A stretch of 64,000 bases of DNA from Comamonas suwonensis (GTDB taxonomy: Bacteria; Pseudomonadota; Gammaproteobacteria; Burkholderiales; Burkholderiaceae_C). The position numbers and the translations under genes are program-made. The notes below the pieces were generated by a model. That model was not told the DNA's origin and made no database searches. It saw only the letters and a list, made by a program, of their open reading frames with translations. The DNA is taken from assembly GCF_012844455.2 (NCBI RefSeq), contig NZ_JABBCQ020000008.1:62001-126000 (forward strand). The letters are read 5' to 3'. Below, one piece after another: positions 52,322 to 60,542 of this stretch. Numbering within the stretch: the stretch's first letter is position 1; every line of letters starts with the position of its first letter.

Positions 52322-53500
52322 GTGAGCGATCTCTCCAAAATCACCTGTATTGAAGACCTGCGTGTGGTGGCCAAGCGCCGCGTGCCGCGCATGTTTTATG
52401 ACTATGCAGATTCGGGCTCCTACACCCAGGGCACTTATCGCTCCAATGAGGACGACTTCCAGAAGATCAAGTTGCGCCAGCGCGTGGCGGTGAATATGGA
52501 AGGGCGCAGCACACGCTCGACCATGATTGGTGAGGATGTGGCCATGCCGGTGGCGATTGCGCCCACAGGCCTGACCGGCATGCAGCATGCCGATGGTGAG
52601 ATTCTGGGGGCCAAGGCGGCCAAGGCCTTTGGCGTGCCGTTCACGCTGTCGACCATGAGCATTTGCTCGCTGGAAGATATTGCCGAACACACAGATCGCC
52701 ACCCCTTCTGGTTCCAGCTCTATGTGATGCGAGACAAGGCCTTCATGGAGCGGCTGATCCAGCGCGCCAAAGCGGCTAACTGCTCGGCACTGGTGGTCAC
52801 GCTGGACTTGCAGATTCTGGGTCAGCGTCACAAGGACATCAAGAATGGCCTTTCCACCCCGCCCAAACCCACGATTGCCAACCTGATCAATCTAGCCACC
52901 AAGCCTCACTGGTGCATGGGCATGCTGGGCACCAAGCGCCGCACTTTTGGCAACATCGTCGGCCATGTGGATGGCGTGGGCGATGTGTCTTCGCTGTCGT
53001 CCTGGACGGCCGATCAGTTCGACCCCTCGCTCAACTGGAGCGATGTGGAATGGATCAAGAAGCTCTGGGGCGGAAAGATCATTTTGAAGGGTGTGATGGA
53101 TGCTGAAGACGCGCGACTGGCCGCGCAAAGCGGGGCTGATGCGCTGATCGTCAGCAATCACGGTGGTCGCCAGCTCGATGGTGCGCCTTCGTCGATTGCG
53201 GCCCTGCCCTCGATTGTCGAAGCTGCAGGCAAGGACATCGAAGTCTGGATGGATGGCGGCATTCGCAGCGGCCAGGACGTGCTCAAGGCCCGCGCGCTGG
53301 GTGCGCAAGGCACGATGATCGGCCGCAGCTTTCTCTATGGTCTGGGTGCTTACGGCCAGGAGGGTGTGACCAAGGCACTGCAAATCATCCACAAGGAGCT
53401 GGATACCACCATGGCTTTTTGCGGTCACACCAATATCAACAAGGTAGGCCGCGAAATCCTGTTGCCCGGCACCTACCCCAAACCGTTTGAAGTGATCTGA
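52322..53500 (+). CDS. Alpha-hydroxy-acid oxidase/dehydrogenase (second LldD-like enzyme)
   Basis: A 392-residue FMN-dependent enzyme of the glycolate oxidase/L-lactate dehydrogenase family. FMN blocks IAPTGLTGMQHADGE and WMDGGIRSGQDVLKA, and the catalytic-histidine block [11 protein letters not shown], are intact. It differs from the LldD above in the middle (LDLQILGQRHKDIKNGL where LldD has [10 protein letters not shown]), so its substrate may differ. The start is GTG at 52322. The divergent permease paralogue 198 bases away is the likely importer. Confidence 0.9.
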   Translation: MSDLSKITCIEDLRVVAKRRVPRMFYDYADSGSYTQGTYRSNEDDFQKIKLRQRVAVNMEGRSTRSTMIGEDVAMPVAIAPTGLTGMQHADGEILGAKAAKAFGVPFTLSTMSICSLEDIAEHTDRHPFWFQLYVMRDKAFMERLIQRAKAANCSALVVTLDLQILGQRHKDIKNGLSTPPKPTIANLINLATKPHWCMGMLGTKRRTFGNIVGHVDGVGDVSSLSSWTADQFDPSLNWSDVEWIKKLWGGKIILKGVMDAEDARLAAQSGADALIVSNHGGRQLDGAPSSIAALPSIVEAAGKDIEVWMDGGIRSGQDVLKARALGAQGTMIGRSFLYGLGAYGQEGVTKALQIIHKELDTTMAFCGHTNINKVGREILLPGTYPKPFEVI

Positions 53501-53503
53501 TCT

Positions 53504-53553
53504 GCTGGCGGCTGGCGGCTGGCGGCTGGCGGCTTGCTGCGCTGCAAGCCGCC
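53504..53553 (+). repeat. Four tandem GCTGGCG units followed by a hairpin
   Basis: GCTGGCG is repeated four times exactly (53504-53531), directly after the stop codon region. GGCGGCTTGC (53528-53537) and GCAAGCCGCC (53544-53553) then form a perfect 10-bp hairpin without a T-run. It lies between converging genes and may be a slippage-prone tract with weak terminator function. Confidence 0.75.
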
Positions 53554-53571
53554 GCGATCTCAGACTGGCGT

Positions 53572-54330
53572 TCAGGAATTGCCAGCTTTGGGTTCCCATT
53601 CCAGCACCTGTTGCTGGATTTTGGAGCGCTGCGCAGGCTTCAATTTCTTGGCGATGATTTCCTGCTGCTTGGCCGAATCCTTTTCGCCATCTCTGGCTGC
53701 CAGCAGCGCCCAGAAATACGCCTGGGGCCAGCTTTGCTTGACACCGCGGCCCAAGGCGTACATGGAGCCCACGTTGAACTGGCTGTTGGCATCGCCTTGT
53801 TCTGCGGCAATCATGTACCACTTGAAGGCCTCTTTGCTGTCTTGTGCCACGCCCCGGCCATGGTCGTACATGTAGCCGAGATTGCTCTGACTCGAGACAT
53901 GGTTTTGCGCCACCCCAAGGCGGTACAACCTGACGGCCTCTTCCTGGTTTTCTGCCACGCCACGGCCATCGTCATACATCACGGCGAGGTTGAAAATGCC
54001 ATCGATATCGCCTTGTTCTGCGGACAGGCGATACCATTTGACCGCCTCTTCATCGCTTTGCGGCACACCACGCCCGCGGCCGTACATCAGGCCAATATTG
54101 GCTTGGCTTTCCGCATGGCCCTGCTTTGCCGCAAGCATGAACCACTTGGCGGCTTCATCATCATTTTTGGGCCCGCCACGACCTGTGATATAGACGGCGG
54201 CGAGCTTGAACTGGGCCTGTGCATCGCCAGCCTGGGCTTTTTGAAGTAGGTCCGCCGATTGCGCGATGACCAAAGGGCTGGAGAGCAGTAGTGCGGCTGC
54301 GCAGAGGAAATGGCTGAATTGCTTTTTCAT
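53572..54330 (-). CDS. Secreted Sel1-repeat protein, second of a tandem pair
   Basis: A 252-residue protein with a signal peptide (MKKQFSHFLCAAALLLSS, cleavage near VIAQ) and about six Sel1-like repeats of 36 residues with the GRGVxxxxxEAxxWYxxAAxQG pattern. The first repeat is degenerate (TGRGGPKNDDEA). Sel1 proteins are scaffolds for protein contacts; partners are unknown. The start MKKQF matches that of the upstream paralogue (MKKHM). It ends in a charged tail (IQQQVLEWEPKAG). Confidence 0.88.
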   Translation of the reverse strand: MKKQFSHFLCAAALLLSSPLVIAQSADLLQKAQAGDAQAQFKLAAVYITGRGGPKNDDEAAKWFMLAAKQGHAESQANIGLMYGRGRGVPQSDEEAVKWYRLSAEQGDIDGIFNLAVMYDDGRGVAENQEEAVRLYRLGVAQNHVSSQSNLGYMYDHGRGVAQDSKEAFKWYMIAAEQGDANSQFNVGSMYALGRGVKQSWPQAYFWALLAARDGEKDSAKQQEIIAKKLKPAQRSKIQQQVLEWEPKAGNS

Positions 54331-54373
54331 GGCGTGCTTGTCGATAAAGAGTGGTGGTTTCGAGCGTGCAAAC

Positions 54374-55240
54374 TCAACGATTTGTTGTCTTGGGTTTCCA
54401 GGCGCTGATCTTCTTGTCCAGTGCTGCACGCTCTGCAGGCTTGAGCTTCTGGGCTGCGGCATCGCGCAGTGACTCCGTGTCTTCGAGGTCCTGAGCGGCT
54501 GCCAAGGCATACCAGAAATAGGCCTGGGACAGGCTGCGTTTGACGCCGCGTCCTTCTTCAAACATCGTTCCAAGGTTGACCTGCGCCGTTGCATTGCCTT
54601 GCTCTGCGGCCAGGCCCAGCAGTCTGGCGGCTTCCTTCTCATTGAGCGGCACGCCGCGGCCGGTGGCATACATCACGGCTAGATTGACCTGGCCCGAGTC
54701 ATGGCCCTTGGCTGCCGTCATGCCAAACCATTTTGCAGCTTCCTTATCGTTTTGCTCCACACCGCGGCCACTGACATACATCAGCCCCAGGTTGTATTGG
54801 GCGTCGAGAACGTTCTGTGCTGCCGCGAGTCGATACCACTTGATGGCTTCCTGATCGCTTTGCTCCACACCGCGGCCATCTTCGTACATCACACCCAGAT
54901 TGAACTGGCCGTTGGCTTCACCCTGCGCCGCCGAGAGGCGATACCATTTGACGGCTTCCACATCGCTCTTTGCCACGCCACGGCCCTGGTCGTACATCAA
55001 GCCGAGATTGCTCTGGCTCAAGGCATTGCCTTGTGCCGCCGCCAGGCCGAACCATTGCGCGGCTTTCTCATCGTTTTGCGCCACTCCACGGCCCTCTACA
55101 TATATCTGTCCGAGGTCAAGCTGAGCCTGGGCATCGCCCGCCTGCGCTTTGCGCACCAGATCTGCGGGTTGTGCCACTGCCAAGGTGCTGGCAAGCAGCA
55201 ATGCCGCAGCGGAGTAAAGGGGGGCCATGTGTTTCTTCAT
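54374..55240 (-). CDS. Secreted Sel1-repeat protein, first of a tandem pair
   Basis: A 288-residue paralogue with a signal peptide (MKKHMAPLYSAAALLLAS, cleavage near AVAQ) and seven Sel1-like repeats, one more than its neighbour. Both proteins begin the mature part with ADL-KAQAGDAQAQ and end in KLKPAxR and a WxPK tail, so they arose by duplication. They are 43 bases apart on the same strand and presumably cotranscribed. Confidence 0.88.
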   Translation of the reverse strand: MKKHMAPLYSAAALLLASTLAVAQPADLVRKAQAGDAQAQLDLGQIYVEGRGVAQNDEKAAQWFGLAAAQGNALSQSNLGLMYDQGRGVAKSDVEAVKWYRLSAAQGEANGQFNLGVMYEDGRGVEQSDQEAIKWYRLAAAQNVLDAQYNLGLMYVSGRGVEQNDKEAAKWFGMTAAKGHDSGQVNLAVMYATGRGVPLNEKEAARLLGLAAEQGNATAQVNLGTMFEEGRGVKRSLSQAYFWYALAAAQDLEDTESLRDAAAQKLKPAERAALDKKISAWKPKTTNR

Positions 55241-55615
55241 TTTTTTCCTGATATTCCTGCGATAGATGCGCCGTGTCCGGCCTGCTGCGGCAAAGCTCGA
55301 TATGGCTTCAGGCAGCTTCCGAGGCCTTTTCCCATGAGAGATCGAACCAGGTCAGCGTGAAGCAATTCGTCGGGCGCAAGCAGCCTGTGGCAGACCAGAT
55401 CATGCTCACGCTTTTTCATGGACTGAGCGCTTGTGACGTGCCAGTGACAGTGACTGGTTTGATGGGCTCCTGATGCATAGACGGCGAGCAGCAGCGAGCA
55501 GGCATTCTAGTCACGTCGCGGACTTGATTGCCGCCAAGTCGGCTCCATCGATTGGCGGCGAAGCCTTATTGATCAAGGCGTGTTGGCCTGACTGCGCGTC
55601 GTGACCGGTGGGCTC
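55241..55615. other. Intergenic region between Sel1 pair and nhaA
   Basis: A 375-base gap without a convincing gene. A perfect 8-bp inverted repeat, GCCGCCAA (55530-55537) and TTGGCGGC (55552-55559), lies about 57 bases beyond the nhaA stop and may end nhaA transcription. Short open frames here show no signal peptide, ribosome site or family motif. Confidence 0.45.
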
Positions 55616-57004
55616 TTAATTGCGCTGCAAGCGCTTGCGCACGGCAAAGCCATAGCTCAGGCCCAACACTGCTGCAATCGCCGATCCCGCCAGAATGCCA
55701 AGCTTGGAGGCACCCAGTAATGCGGCATCTTCAAAGGCCAGACCACCGACAAAGATCGACATGGTGAAGCCGATCCCCGCCAGCAGACCTACCAGCAACA
55801 CACCGTGCCAGTTCAGGCTCTTTGGCAGGCTGCAAAGGCCGCTTTTCACGGCCAGCCAGGTGCAGAGAAAGACGCCCAGAGGCTTGCCCAGCACCAGCGC
55901 TATCAGCACGGCTATGGCCGTGGTTTGCGGGGCTGCAGCGCTCAGGTCGATGCCGGAAAACTGCACGCCCGCATTGGCCAGCGCAAAAATGGGCATGACA
56001 CCAAACGCAACCCAGGGGTGAAGAATCATAGGCAGGCGCAAAGCGGGTGGCAGCAGATCACGCTGGGCAGATTGTGCGGTACGCAGGTCTTGCAGCAGGT
56101 GCTGCGGATCGGGCTGGCCAGTGTGCACTTGCTCGCTGGCCTTGCGCATGGCGGCTTGCGCAGTGATAAGCGGTGGCTGTTTGGCAGGGCGCGCGAACAC
56201 CGGCGTCATCAGGCCCAGCACCACGCCGGCCAGTGTGGGGTGGGCACCGGTCTTGAGCAGACCAAACCACAGCACCGCGCCGGGCAGCAGATACAGCGGC
56301 GCAGCGGCAATGCCCATGCGGTTGAACAGCAGCACCAGCAGCACGCCCGCACCGGCAATCACAAAGCCCATGGCCTGCAGACCGCCGGAGTAGAAGAAGG
56401 CAATGATGAGTACGGCCACGATGTCATCAATGATGGCCAGCGCCAGCAAAAAGATGCGCAGCGAGGATGGGATGTTGCGACCCAGCAGAGCCAGTACGCC
56501 CACGGCAAACGCAATGTCGGTTGCCGTGGGAATGGCCCAGCCGTTGAGCAAAGTCTGGTTGCTGCCCGCCAGCGCCACATAGATGAGCGCGGGTACGGCT
56601 ACGCCGCCCATGGCGGCCATCAGCGGCAGACTGGCCTGGCGCAGGCTGGCCAGCGCGCCGTTGTGCAGCTCGCGCCGGATTTCCATGCCTACGACCAAAA
56701 AGAAGGCGGTCATCAGCACATCGTTGACGATGAAATGCAGGTCGGTGCTGAAGCTCCAGGGCCCCAGTGTCATGGCGACGGGGGCATGCCACAGGGCGAA
56801 ATAGCTTTCAGCGTTGCTGGAGTTGGCCCAGATCAGCGCTGCAGCCGCAGCCAGCATGAGCACCATGCCGGCAAAGGATTCGATATGCAGCAGATGAGCC
56901 ATTTTTGCCTGCACGCGCTCGGTCGCAGTTTGCAGGGCGGGGATGCGAGGAGGGTTTGGGGGTGCAGAAGGCGCAGGGGCCTGCACAAGAGTCTGTGGGT
57001 CCAT
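55616..57004 (-). CDS. nhaA: Na+/H+ antiporter NhaA
   Basis: A 462-residue antiporter that expels sodium in exchange for protons, for salt and alkaline pH tolerance. It has 12 predicted helices; the ion-binding aspartates are in LAIIDDIVAV (D193, D194), and ATDIAFAVG (D163) precedes them. It is longer than E. coli NhaA (388), with a Pro/Ala-rich N-terminal tail of about 30 residues and a longer middle loop. No NhaR regulator is beside it. Confidence 0.95.
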   Translation of the reverse strand: MDPQTLVQAPAPSAPPNPPRIPALQTATERVQAKMAHLLHIESFAGMVLMLAAAAALIWANSSNAESYFALWHAPVAMTLGPWSFSTDLHFIVNDVLMTAFFLVVGMEIRRELHNGALASLRQASLPLMAAMGGVAVPALIYVALAGSNQTLLNGWAIPTATDIAFAVGVLALLGRNIPSSLRIFLLALAIIDDIVAVLIIAFFYSGGLQAMGFVIAGAGVLLVLLFNRMGIAAAPLYLLPGAVLWFGLLKTGAHPTLAGVVLGLMTPVFARPAKQPPLITAQAAMRKASEQVHTGQPDPQHLLQDLRTAQSAQRDLLPPALRLPMILHPWVAFGVMPIFALANAGVQFSGIDLSAAAPQTTAIAVLIALVLGKPLGVFLCTWLAVKSGLCSLPKSLNWHGVLLVGLLAGIGFTMSIFVGGLAFEDAALLGASKLGILAGSAIAAVLGLSYGFAVRKRLQRN

Positions 57005-57358
57005 CTATCGATTCAGGTGTCTGAAGTCCTCTGCCCGAGATGCGTAAAGGCACGAGGCAATGCCTCATTGCTGCATCAAACGCTGCAAACGACTGGCGCG
57101 CTGGCGGCCCGACCTGCGCATGAAGATTCACCTGCCATCACCACCGTATGTGGCGGGCACCCGGTGTGAATTGTAGCTAAAGCTGTTTGATTGGCTTTGA
57201 TTTGAGGATATTTGTCTTTGATGCGGCTGTCGTGATCAGTCCTGTATCCATTCGCATTTCACGTCACCTTGGCTTAAGCAGGCGGGCTGCATGAATGGCG
57301 TCAGCAGTCGTGATTGGGTGGCGCTATGCTGGTGCGGCAACAAGAGGGAAGGCAAGTC
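57005..57358. other. Divergent gap between nhaA and a DMT transporter
   Basis: A 354-base region. A small palindrome GAGGCAATGCCTC occurs near 57055 and TACAAT (minus strand) near 57170 could be an nhaA -10. I looked for a sodium/lithium riboswitch and could not recognise one. No gene seen. Confidence 0.35.
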
Positions 57359-58291
57359 ATGTCGGGCATTGGAACGGAATATGTGTGGGTGATCGTGGTG
57401 CTGTTTGCGGCTGCTGCGCAGACGGTGCGCAACACGGCCCAGCGCTCGCTGACAGCGCAGGTCGGCACCATGCCTGCCACGCTGGTGCGCTTTCTCTACG
57501 GCTTGCCGTTTGCAGCCGTCTATCTGCTGGCGCTGTATGGCTTTGGCGATCAGTCACGGGCGCTGCCGCAGTTCAGCGCCACGTATCTGGGCTGGATTGC
57601 GATGGGTGCGGCGTTTCAGGTCGCGGCCACGGCAGCTTTGCTGATTGCCATGAAGGAGCGCAACTTTGCCGTGGCAGTCACGTTGTCCAAAACCGAGGTG
57701 TTGCAGGTGGCCTTGTTTGCCGCCATGTTTTTGCATGAGTTGCCTACGCGTTGGGCGCTGCTGGCCATGGTGCTGGCCACTATGGGTGTGCTCATGTTGT
57801 CCTTGCCACCGCGCGGGCAGATTCTTACGCTGTCGGCATGGGCAAGCAAGTCGTCGATGTATGGACTGATTTGCGGAGCCTGTTTTGCACTGGCCACGAT
57901 TGGCTTTCGTGGCGGCGCGGTAGAGATTGCGCGCCTGGGTGTGGATTCGCCCTGGCTATCTGGTGCATGGGGCGTGCTGATTGCACAGAGCATGCAGTCA
58001 TTGGTCTTGGGCGTCTGGATTGCGAAGACCCATGAGCAGGGCCTGCGCCCCATCTTCAAGGCCTGGCGCATCTCGCTGCTGGCAGGCAGCATGGGCGCGG
58101 CGGCATCGCTGGCGTGGTTTACCGCCTATGCCATGCAAGGCGCAGCGGCGGTGCGCACGCTGGGCATGGTGGAGGTGGTGTTCAGCTACCTCGTCTCGCG
58201 CCGCGTGTTTAGCGAGCAGTTGTCGTTGACGGAAAAGCTGGGCATGGCGCTAATGATGCTGGGGCTGGTATTGATTTGTTTGCAGCTCTGA
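57359..58291 (+). CDS. DMT (EamA-like) transporter
   Basis: A 310-residue membrane protein with ten predicted helices in two repeats. It starts MSGIGTEYVWVIVVLFAAAAQ, with TVRNTAQRSLTAQVG in the first loop, a pattern of the DMT subgroup often found near amino-acid genes. AGGGAAGG before the ATG at 57359 fixes the start. Substrate is unknown. Confidence 0.85.
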   Translation: MSGIGTEYVWVIVVLFAAAAQTVRNTAQRSLTAQVGTMPATLVRFLYGLPFAAVYLLALYGFGDQSRALPQFSATYLGWIAMGAAFQVAATAALLIAMKERNFAVAVTLSKTEVLQVALFAAMFLHELPTRWALLAMVLATMGVLMLSLPPRGQILTLSAWASKSSMYGLICGACFALATIGFRGGAVEIARLGVDSPWLSGAWGVLIAQSMQSLVLGVWIAKTHEQGLRPIFKAWRISLLAGSMGAAASLAWFTAYAMQGAAAVRTLGMVEVVFSYLVSRRVFSEQLSLTEKLGMALMMLGLVLICLQL

Positions 58292-58385
58292 ATTGGAGAG
58301 CTGCCTGTGCATGTTCTACTTCACTTCCGCATTGATTCGTGCATGAAATGCTTATTAGATGGGCACAGGCAGCTCTTGGACCAAT
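58292..58385. repeat. 14-bp perfect inverted repeat after the DMT transporter
   Basis: AGAGCTGCCTGTGC (58297-58310) and GCACAGGCAGCTCT (58363-58376) pair perfectly across 52 bases; ATTGG and CCAAT flank them with a 4-base offset. There is no T-run. The arms carry the AGCTGC word of the dispersed repeats, and it lies between converging genes. Confidence 0.65.
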
Positions 58386-58408
58386 AGCAAAACAGCGCAA
58401 CACCTGTA

Positions 58409-58455
58409 AAGATTTGGTACTGCGCTTGCTAATTGGTTTAAGCGCTATCAGGAAT
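58409..58455 (+). repeat. Dispersed repeat copy (CTGCGCTTGC / AAGCGCTATCAGG)
   Basis: TTTGGTACTGCGCTTGC, then AATTGGTTTAAGCGCTAT and CAGG. It matches the arm order of the other copies: GCGCTTG, an A/T-rich middle, AAGCGCTA. It ends just past the dadA-like stop. Confidence 0.55.
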
Positions 58456-58467
58456 GAGAGGCGTGAA

Positions 58468-59742
58468 TCAGGCTCTGGCTGGCGTCAGGGACGCGGGCAT
58501 TGGTGCCACTGCCACGCTGCCCAGAGACTGCTGAACGATGTCTCCAATCATGTCGGCCGTGATGGCGGACAGCGTCCAGCCCAGGTGGCCGTGGCCGTGG
58601 CCGGTGTTGTAGAACACGCAGGGTTGATTGCCTCGACCCACGCGGGGCAGCATGTCCGGCATCATGGGGCGCAGTCCCGCCCACGGCACGACGCTGCGGG
58701 TGCTGACGCCCGGGAAGCATTGCTGCACCCATTCAATGATCGGACGAATACGGTCGGCCCGAATGTCCTTGTTGTAGCCATTGAATTCTGCCGTGCCCGC
58801 CACGCGGAAGCGGTCATCGCCCAGACGGCTGGTGACCAGCTTGGTTTCATCGTCAAGCAGGCTGACGACGGGCGCTGCCGAGCGGCTGACCTCATCAAGC
58901 AAGTTGACCGTGATGGAGTAGCCCTTGACGGGATAGATGTTGACACGGTCACCCAGCTGCGATGCCAGCGTGCGACTGGCCGTGCCTGCGCAGACGACGA
59001 TACCGTCAAAGCTTGTAGTGCTGGCTTCCTGTCCCTGGCGAGTCGTTACGCTAACCTGCTTGCCATGGGCATTGACGGACAGAATTTCCTGCTCGTACCG
59101 GCAGTGCACGCCCAGGCGTGAGCAGGCGGCAACCAGGCCGCTGGTGAACTTGTGAATATCGCCGGTGGCATCGCTCTCGGTGTAATAGCCGCCGTAGTAG
59201 CTGCCGGACAGGGTGGGCTCGATGGCTCGCATCTCCTGTGGTGTCACGGCGCGGCGCTCCAGACCGCCCCGGGCTAGCAGTTTTGACACCCGGCCTGCAT
59301 GCTCAAAGCCGGCCTGATGGCGGTAGATGTGAAGAATGCCTTTCTTCTTCAGGTCGAAATCAATGCCCTCACGTGTGGCCCAGTCAAACAGATGCTCGCG
59401 TGCCGCAATGGCGAGGCGGGCGGTTTCTGCGGTGTTTTTCTCGTAGTGAGGAATGGCGGCCAGGAATTCGCAAAACCACGAAATCTTGTGCCAGCTGGGC
59501 TTGGGGTTCAGTAGCAACGGCGCATCGCTTTTGAGCATCCACTTGAGGCCCTTGAGAAGGGTGGACCAGTGGTTCCAGACCTCGGCGTTCGACGCCGATA
59601 GCTGCCCGCCATTGGCAAATGAGGTTTCCATGGCCGCGTAGCGCTGCTTTTCGAACAAGGTGACGGAAAAGCCCCGGCGAGCCAAGGCGTAGGCGGTGGT
59701 CACGCCCGTGATGCCACCACCGATAACGGCGATTGTCTTCAT
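58468..59742 (-). CDS. FAD-dependent D-amino acid/glycine dehydrogenase (DadA-like)
   Basis: A 424-residue flavoprotein of the DadA/glycine oxidase (DAO) superfamily, which oxidises D-amino acids or glycine and passes electrons to quinones at the inner membrane. The FAD motif GGGITG (residues 8-13) and NGGQLSASNAEVWNHW are DadA-like, as is the C-terminal NTGHGHGHLGWTLS. DadA is normally named for D-alanine, but a tandem glycine riboswitch in the leader argues that glycine or a glycine-related compound is the physiological signal and maybe the substrate. Divergent from lysP. Confidence 0.92.
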   Translation of the reverse strand: MKTIAVIGGGITGVTTAYALARRGFSVTLFEKQRYAAMETSFANGGQLSASNAEVWNHWSTLLKGLKWMLKSDAPLLLNPKPSWHKISWFCEFLAAIPHYEKNTAETARLAIAAREHLFDWATREGIDFDLKKKGILHIYRHQAGFEHAGRVSKLLARGGLERRAVTPQEMRAIEPTLSGSYYGGYYTESDATGDIHKFTSGLVAACSRLGVHCRYEQEILSVNAHGKQVSVTTRQGQEASTTSFDGIVVCAGTASRTLASQLGDRVNIYPVKGYSITVNLLDEVSRSAAPVVSLLDDETKLVTSRLGDDRFRVAGTAEFNGYNKDIRADRIRPIIEWVQQCFPGVSTRSVVPWAGLRPMMPDMLPRVGRGNQPCVFYNTGHGHGHLGWTLSAITADMIGDIVQQSLGSVAVAPMPASLTPARA

Positions 59743-59773
59743 GATTCAGATTCCAGCAAACGTCAGGGGTGGA

Positions 59774-59799
59774 GTCCGTGCGCAACATGCGCAGCGGAC
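59774..59799 (-). promoter_or_regulatory. Hairpin after the glycine riboswitch, likely expression platform
   Basis: GTCCG-TGCGCA and TGCGCA-CGGAC pair (11 bp, one bulged base, 3-base loop), directly after the second aptamer and 31 bases before the start codon. It has no T-run, so control may act on translation or mRNA folding rather than by a simple terminator. Confidence 0.55.
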
Positions 59800-59800
59800 G

Positions 59801-60010
59801 CCCCCTCTGTTCTGGACCTGAGAGATTCACGAAGCAGCGCTAGGGGCGATGTTCGCTTGCTCCTTCGGTATGCCCGGCGGACGATGACGTCTGGACATTC
59901 TTCAGAGTGTTGAAGCAGTGATGCCGATCCTTTTGCCTGAGAGTTTCCGGGGCGGTTGCTCCTTCGGCGCTGCTTACGAAAGTTGTCGCTACAGTCTCTC
60001 TCGGCATCAC
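59801..60010 (-). ncRNA. Tandem glycine riboswitch
   Basis: Two aptamers in series on the minus strand. Aptamer 1 (59918-60010) is closed by a perfect 9-bp P1 (GTGATGCCG with CGGCATCAC) and has GAGAGAC, GCCGAAGGAGCAA and CTCTCAGGCAAAAGGA, the glycine-riboswitch core. Aptamer 2 (about 59801-59910) repeats CCGAAGGAGCAA (59857-59868) and ends CTCTCAGGTCCAGAACAGAGG, but its 5' P1 side is weaker (only CTCTG/CAGAG is clear). Glycine riboswitches usually switch on glycine-degrading or exporting genes; here it precedes the DadA-like dehydrogenase. Confidence 0.93.
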
Positions 60011-60542
60011 TAGGCTGAGAGCCTGATGGCGAATGTAGGAAAAAGTCGGGTTGTTGGGTATACGGGTTTTCTAGAGTTGTTGGCTTTGCTGGCGTTCAGG
60101 CATCTGAAAAATAGATAGCAGCTTGCGCCTTTTGTTGATGGGTTCTGATGCTTGATCATGCGAAAGTGCTTTAAAGGTCAGCGCAAAAGGCTTCCAATTT
60201 CATAGCGCTAACAGCTGTCAAGTGGGTTTGAGCAGCCCCAGAGCCAGCCCCTGCATTGGTGCCGTCGGGTATGGCGTTTGAAGGTTTTGGGCAAAATGTC
60301 ATCTTTGCCTGTCAACTGGCCTAGCGATATCACCGCTTTGCCACTGAAGCGCCCGACTGGGGTGGCTGCCGATACAGGATGCGACGGGCTTATCGGCCTC
60401 GGTGTTCTGCTTCATGGCTTCGTTCCTGTGTCCTTGTTGTCTGCGATCGCATTGGTCGCTTTTTTGCGTTGCTTGCTGCAACGCCTGCGGGATGGTTGGG
60501 TGTTTTGTGCAGATGGGCGCAAACCAATACAACAAGACATTT
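60011..60542. other. Long leader region of lysP
   Basis: A 532-base region between the riboswitch and lysP. AGATAGCAGCTTGCGCCTTTTG at 60114-60135 is, in its first 17 bases, a dispersed-repeat arm, and CAAAAGGC near 60186 pairs with part of it. Frames that stay open here overlap the lysP gene or have no ribosome site. I see no lysine riboswitch. Confidence 0.4.

Noticed and set aside
46495-53500. Toxin-antitoxin or defence island between the lactate genes
   Set aside because: All frames are explained by permeases, dehydrogenases and a GntR regulator.
57005-57200. Sodium/lithium (nhaA-type) riboswitch before nhaA
   Set aside because: I could not identify the conserved core; only a generic leader is visible.
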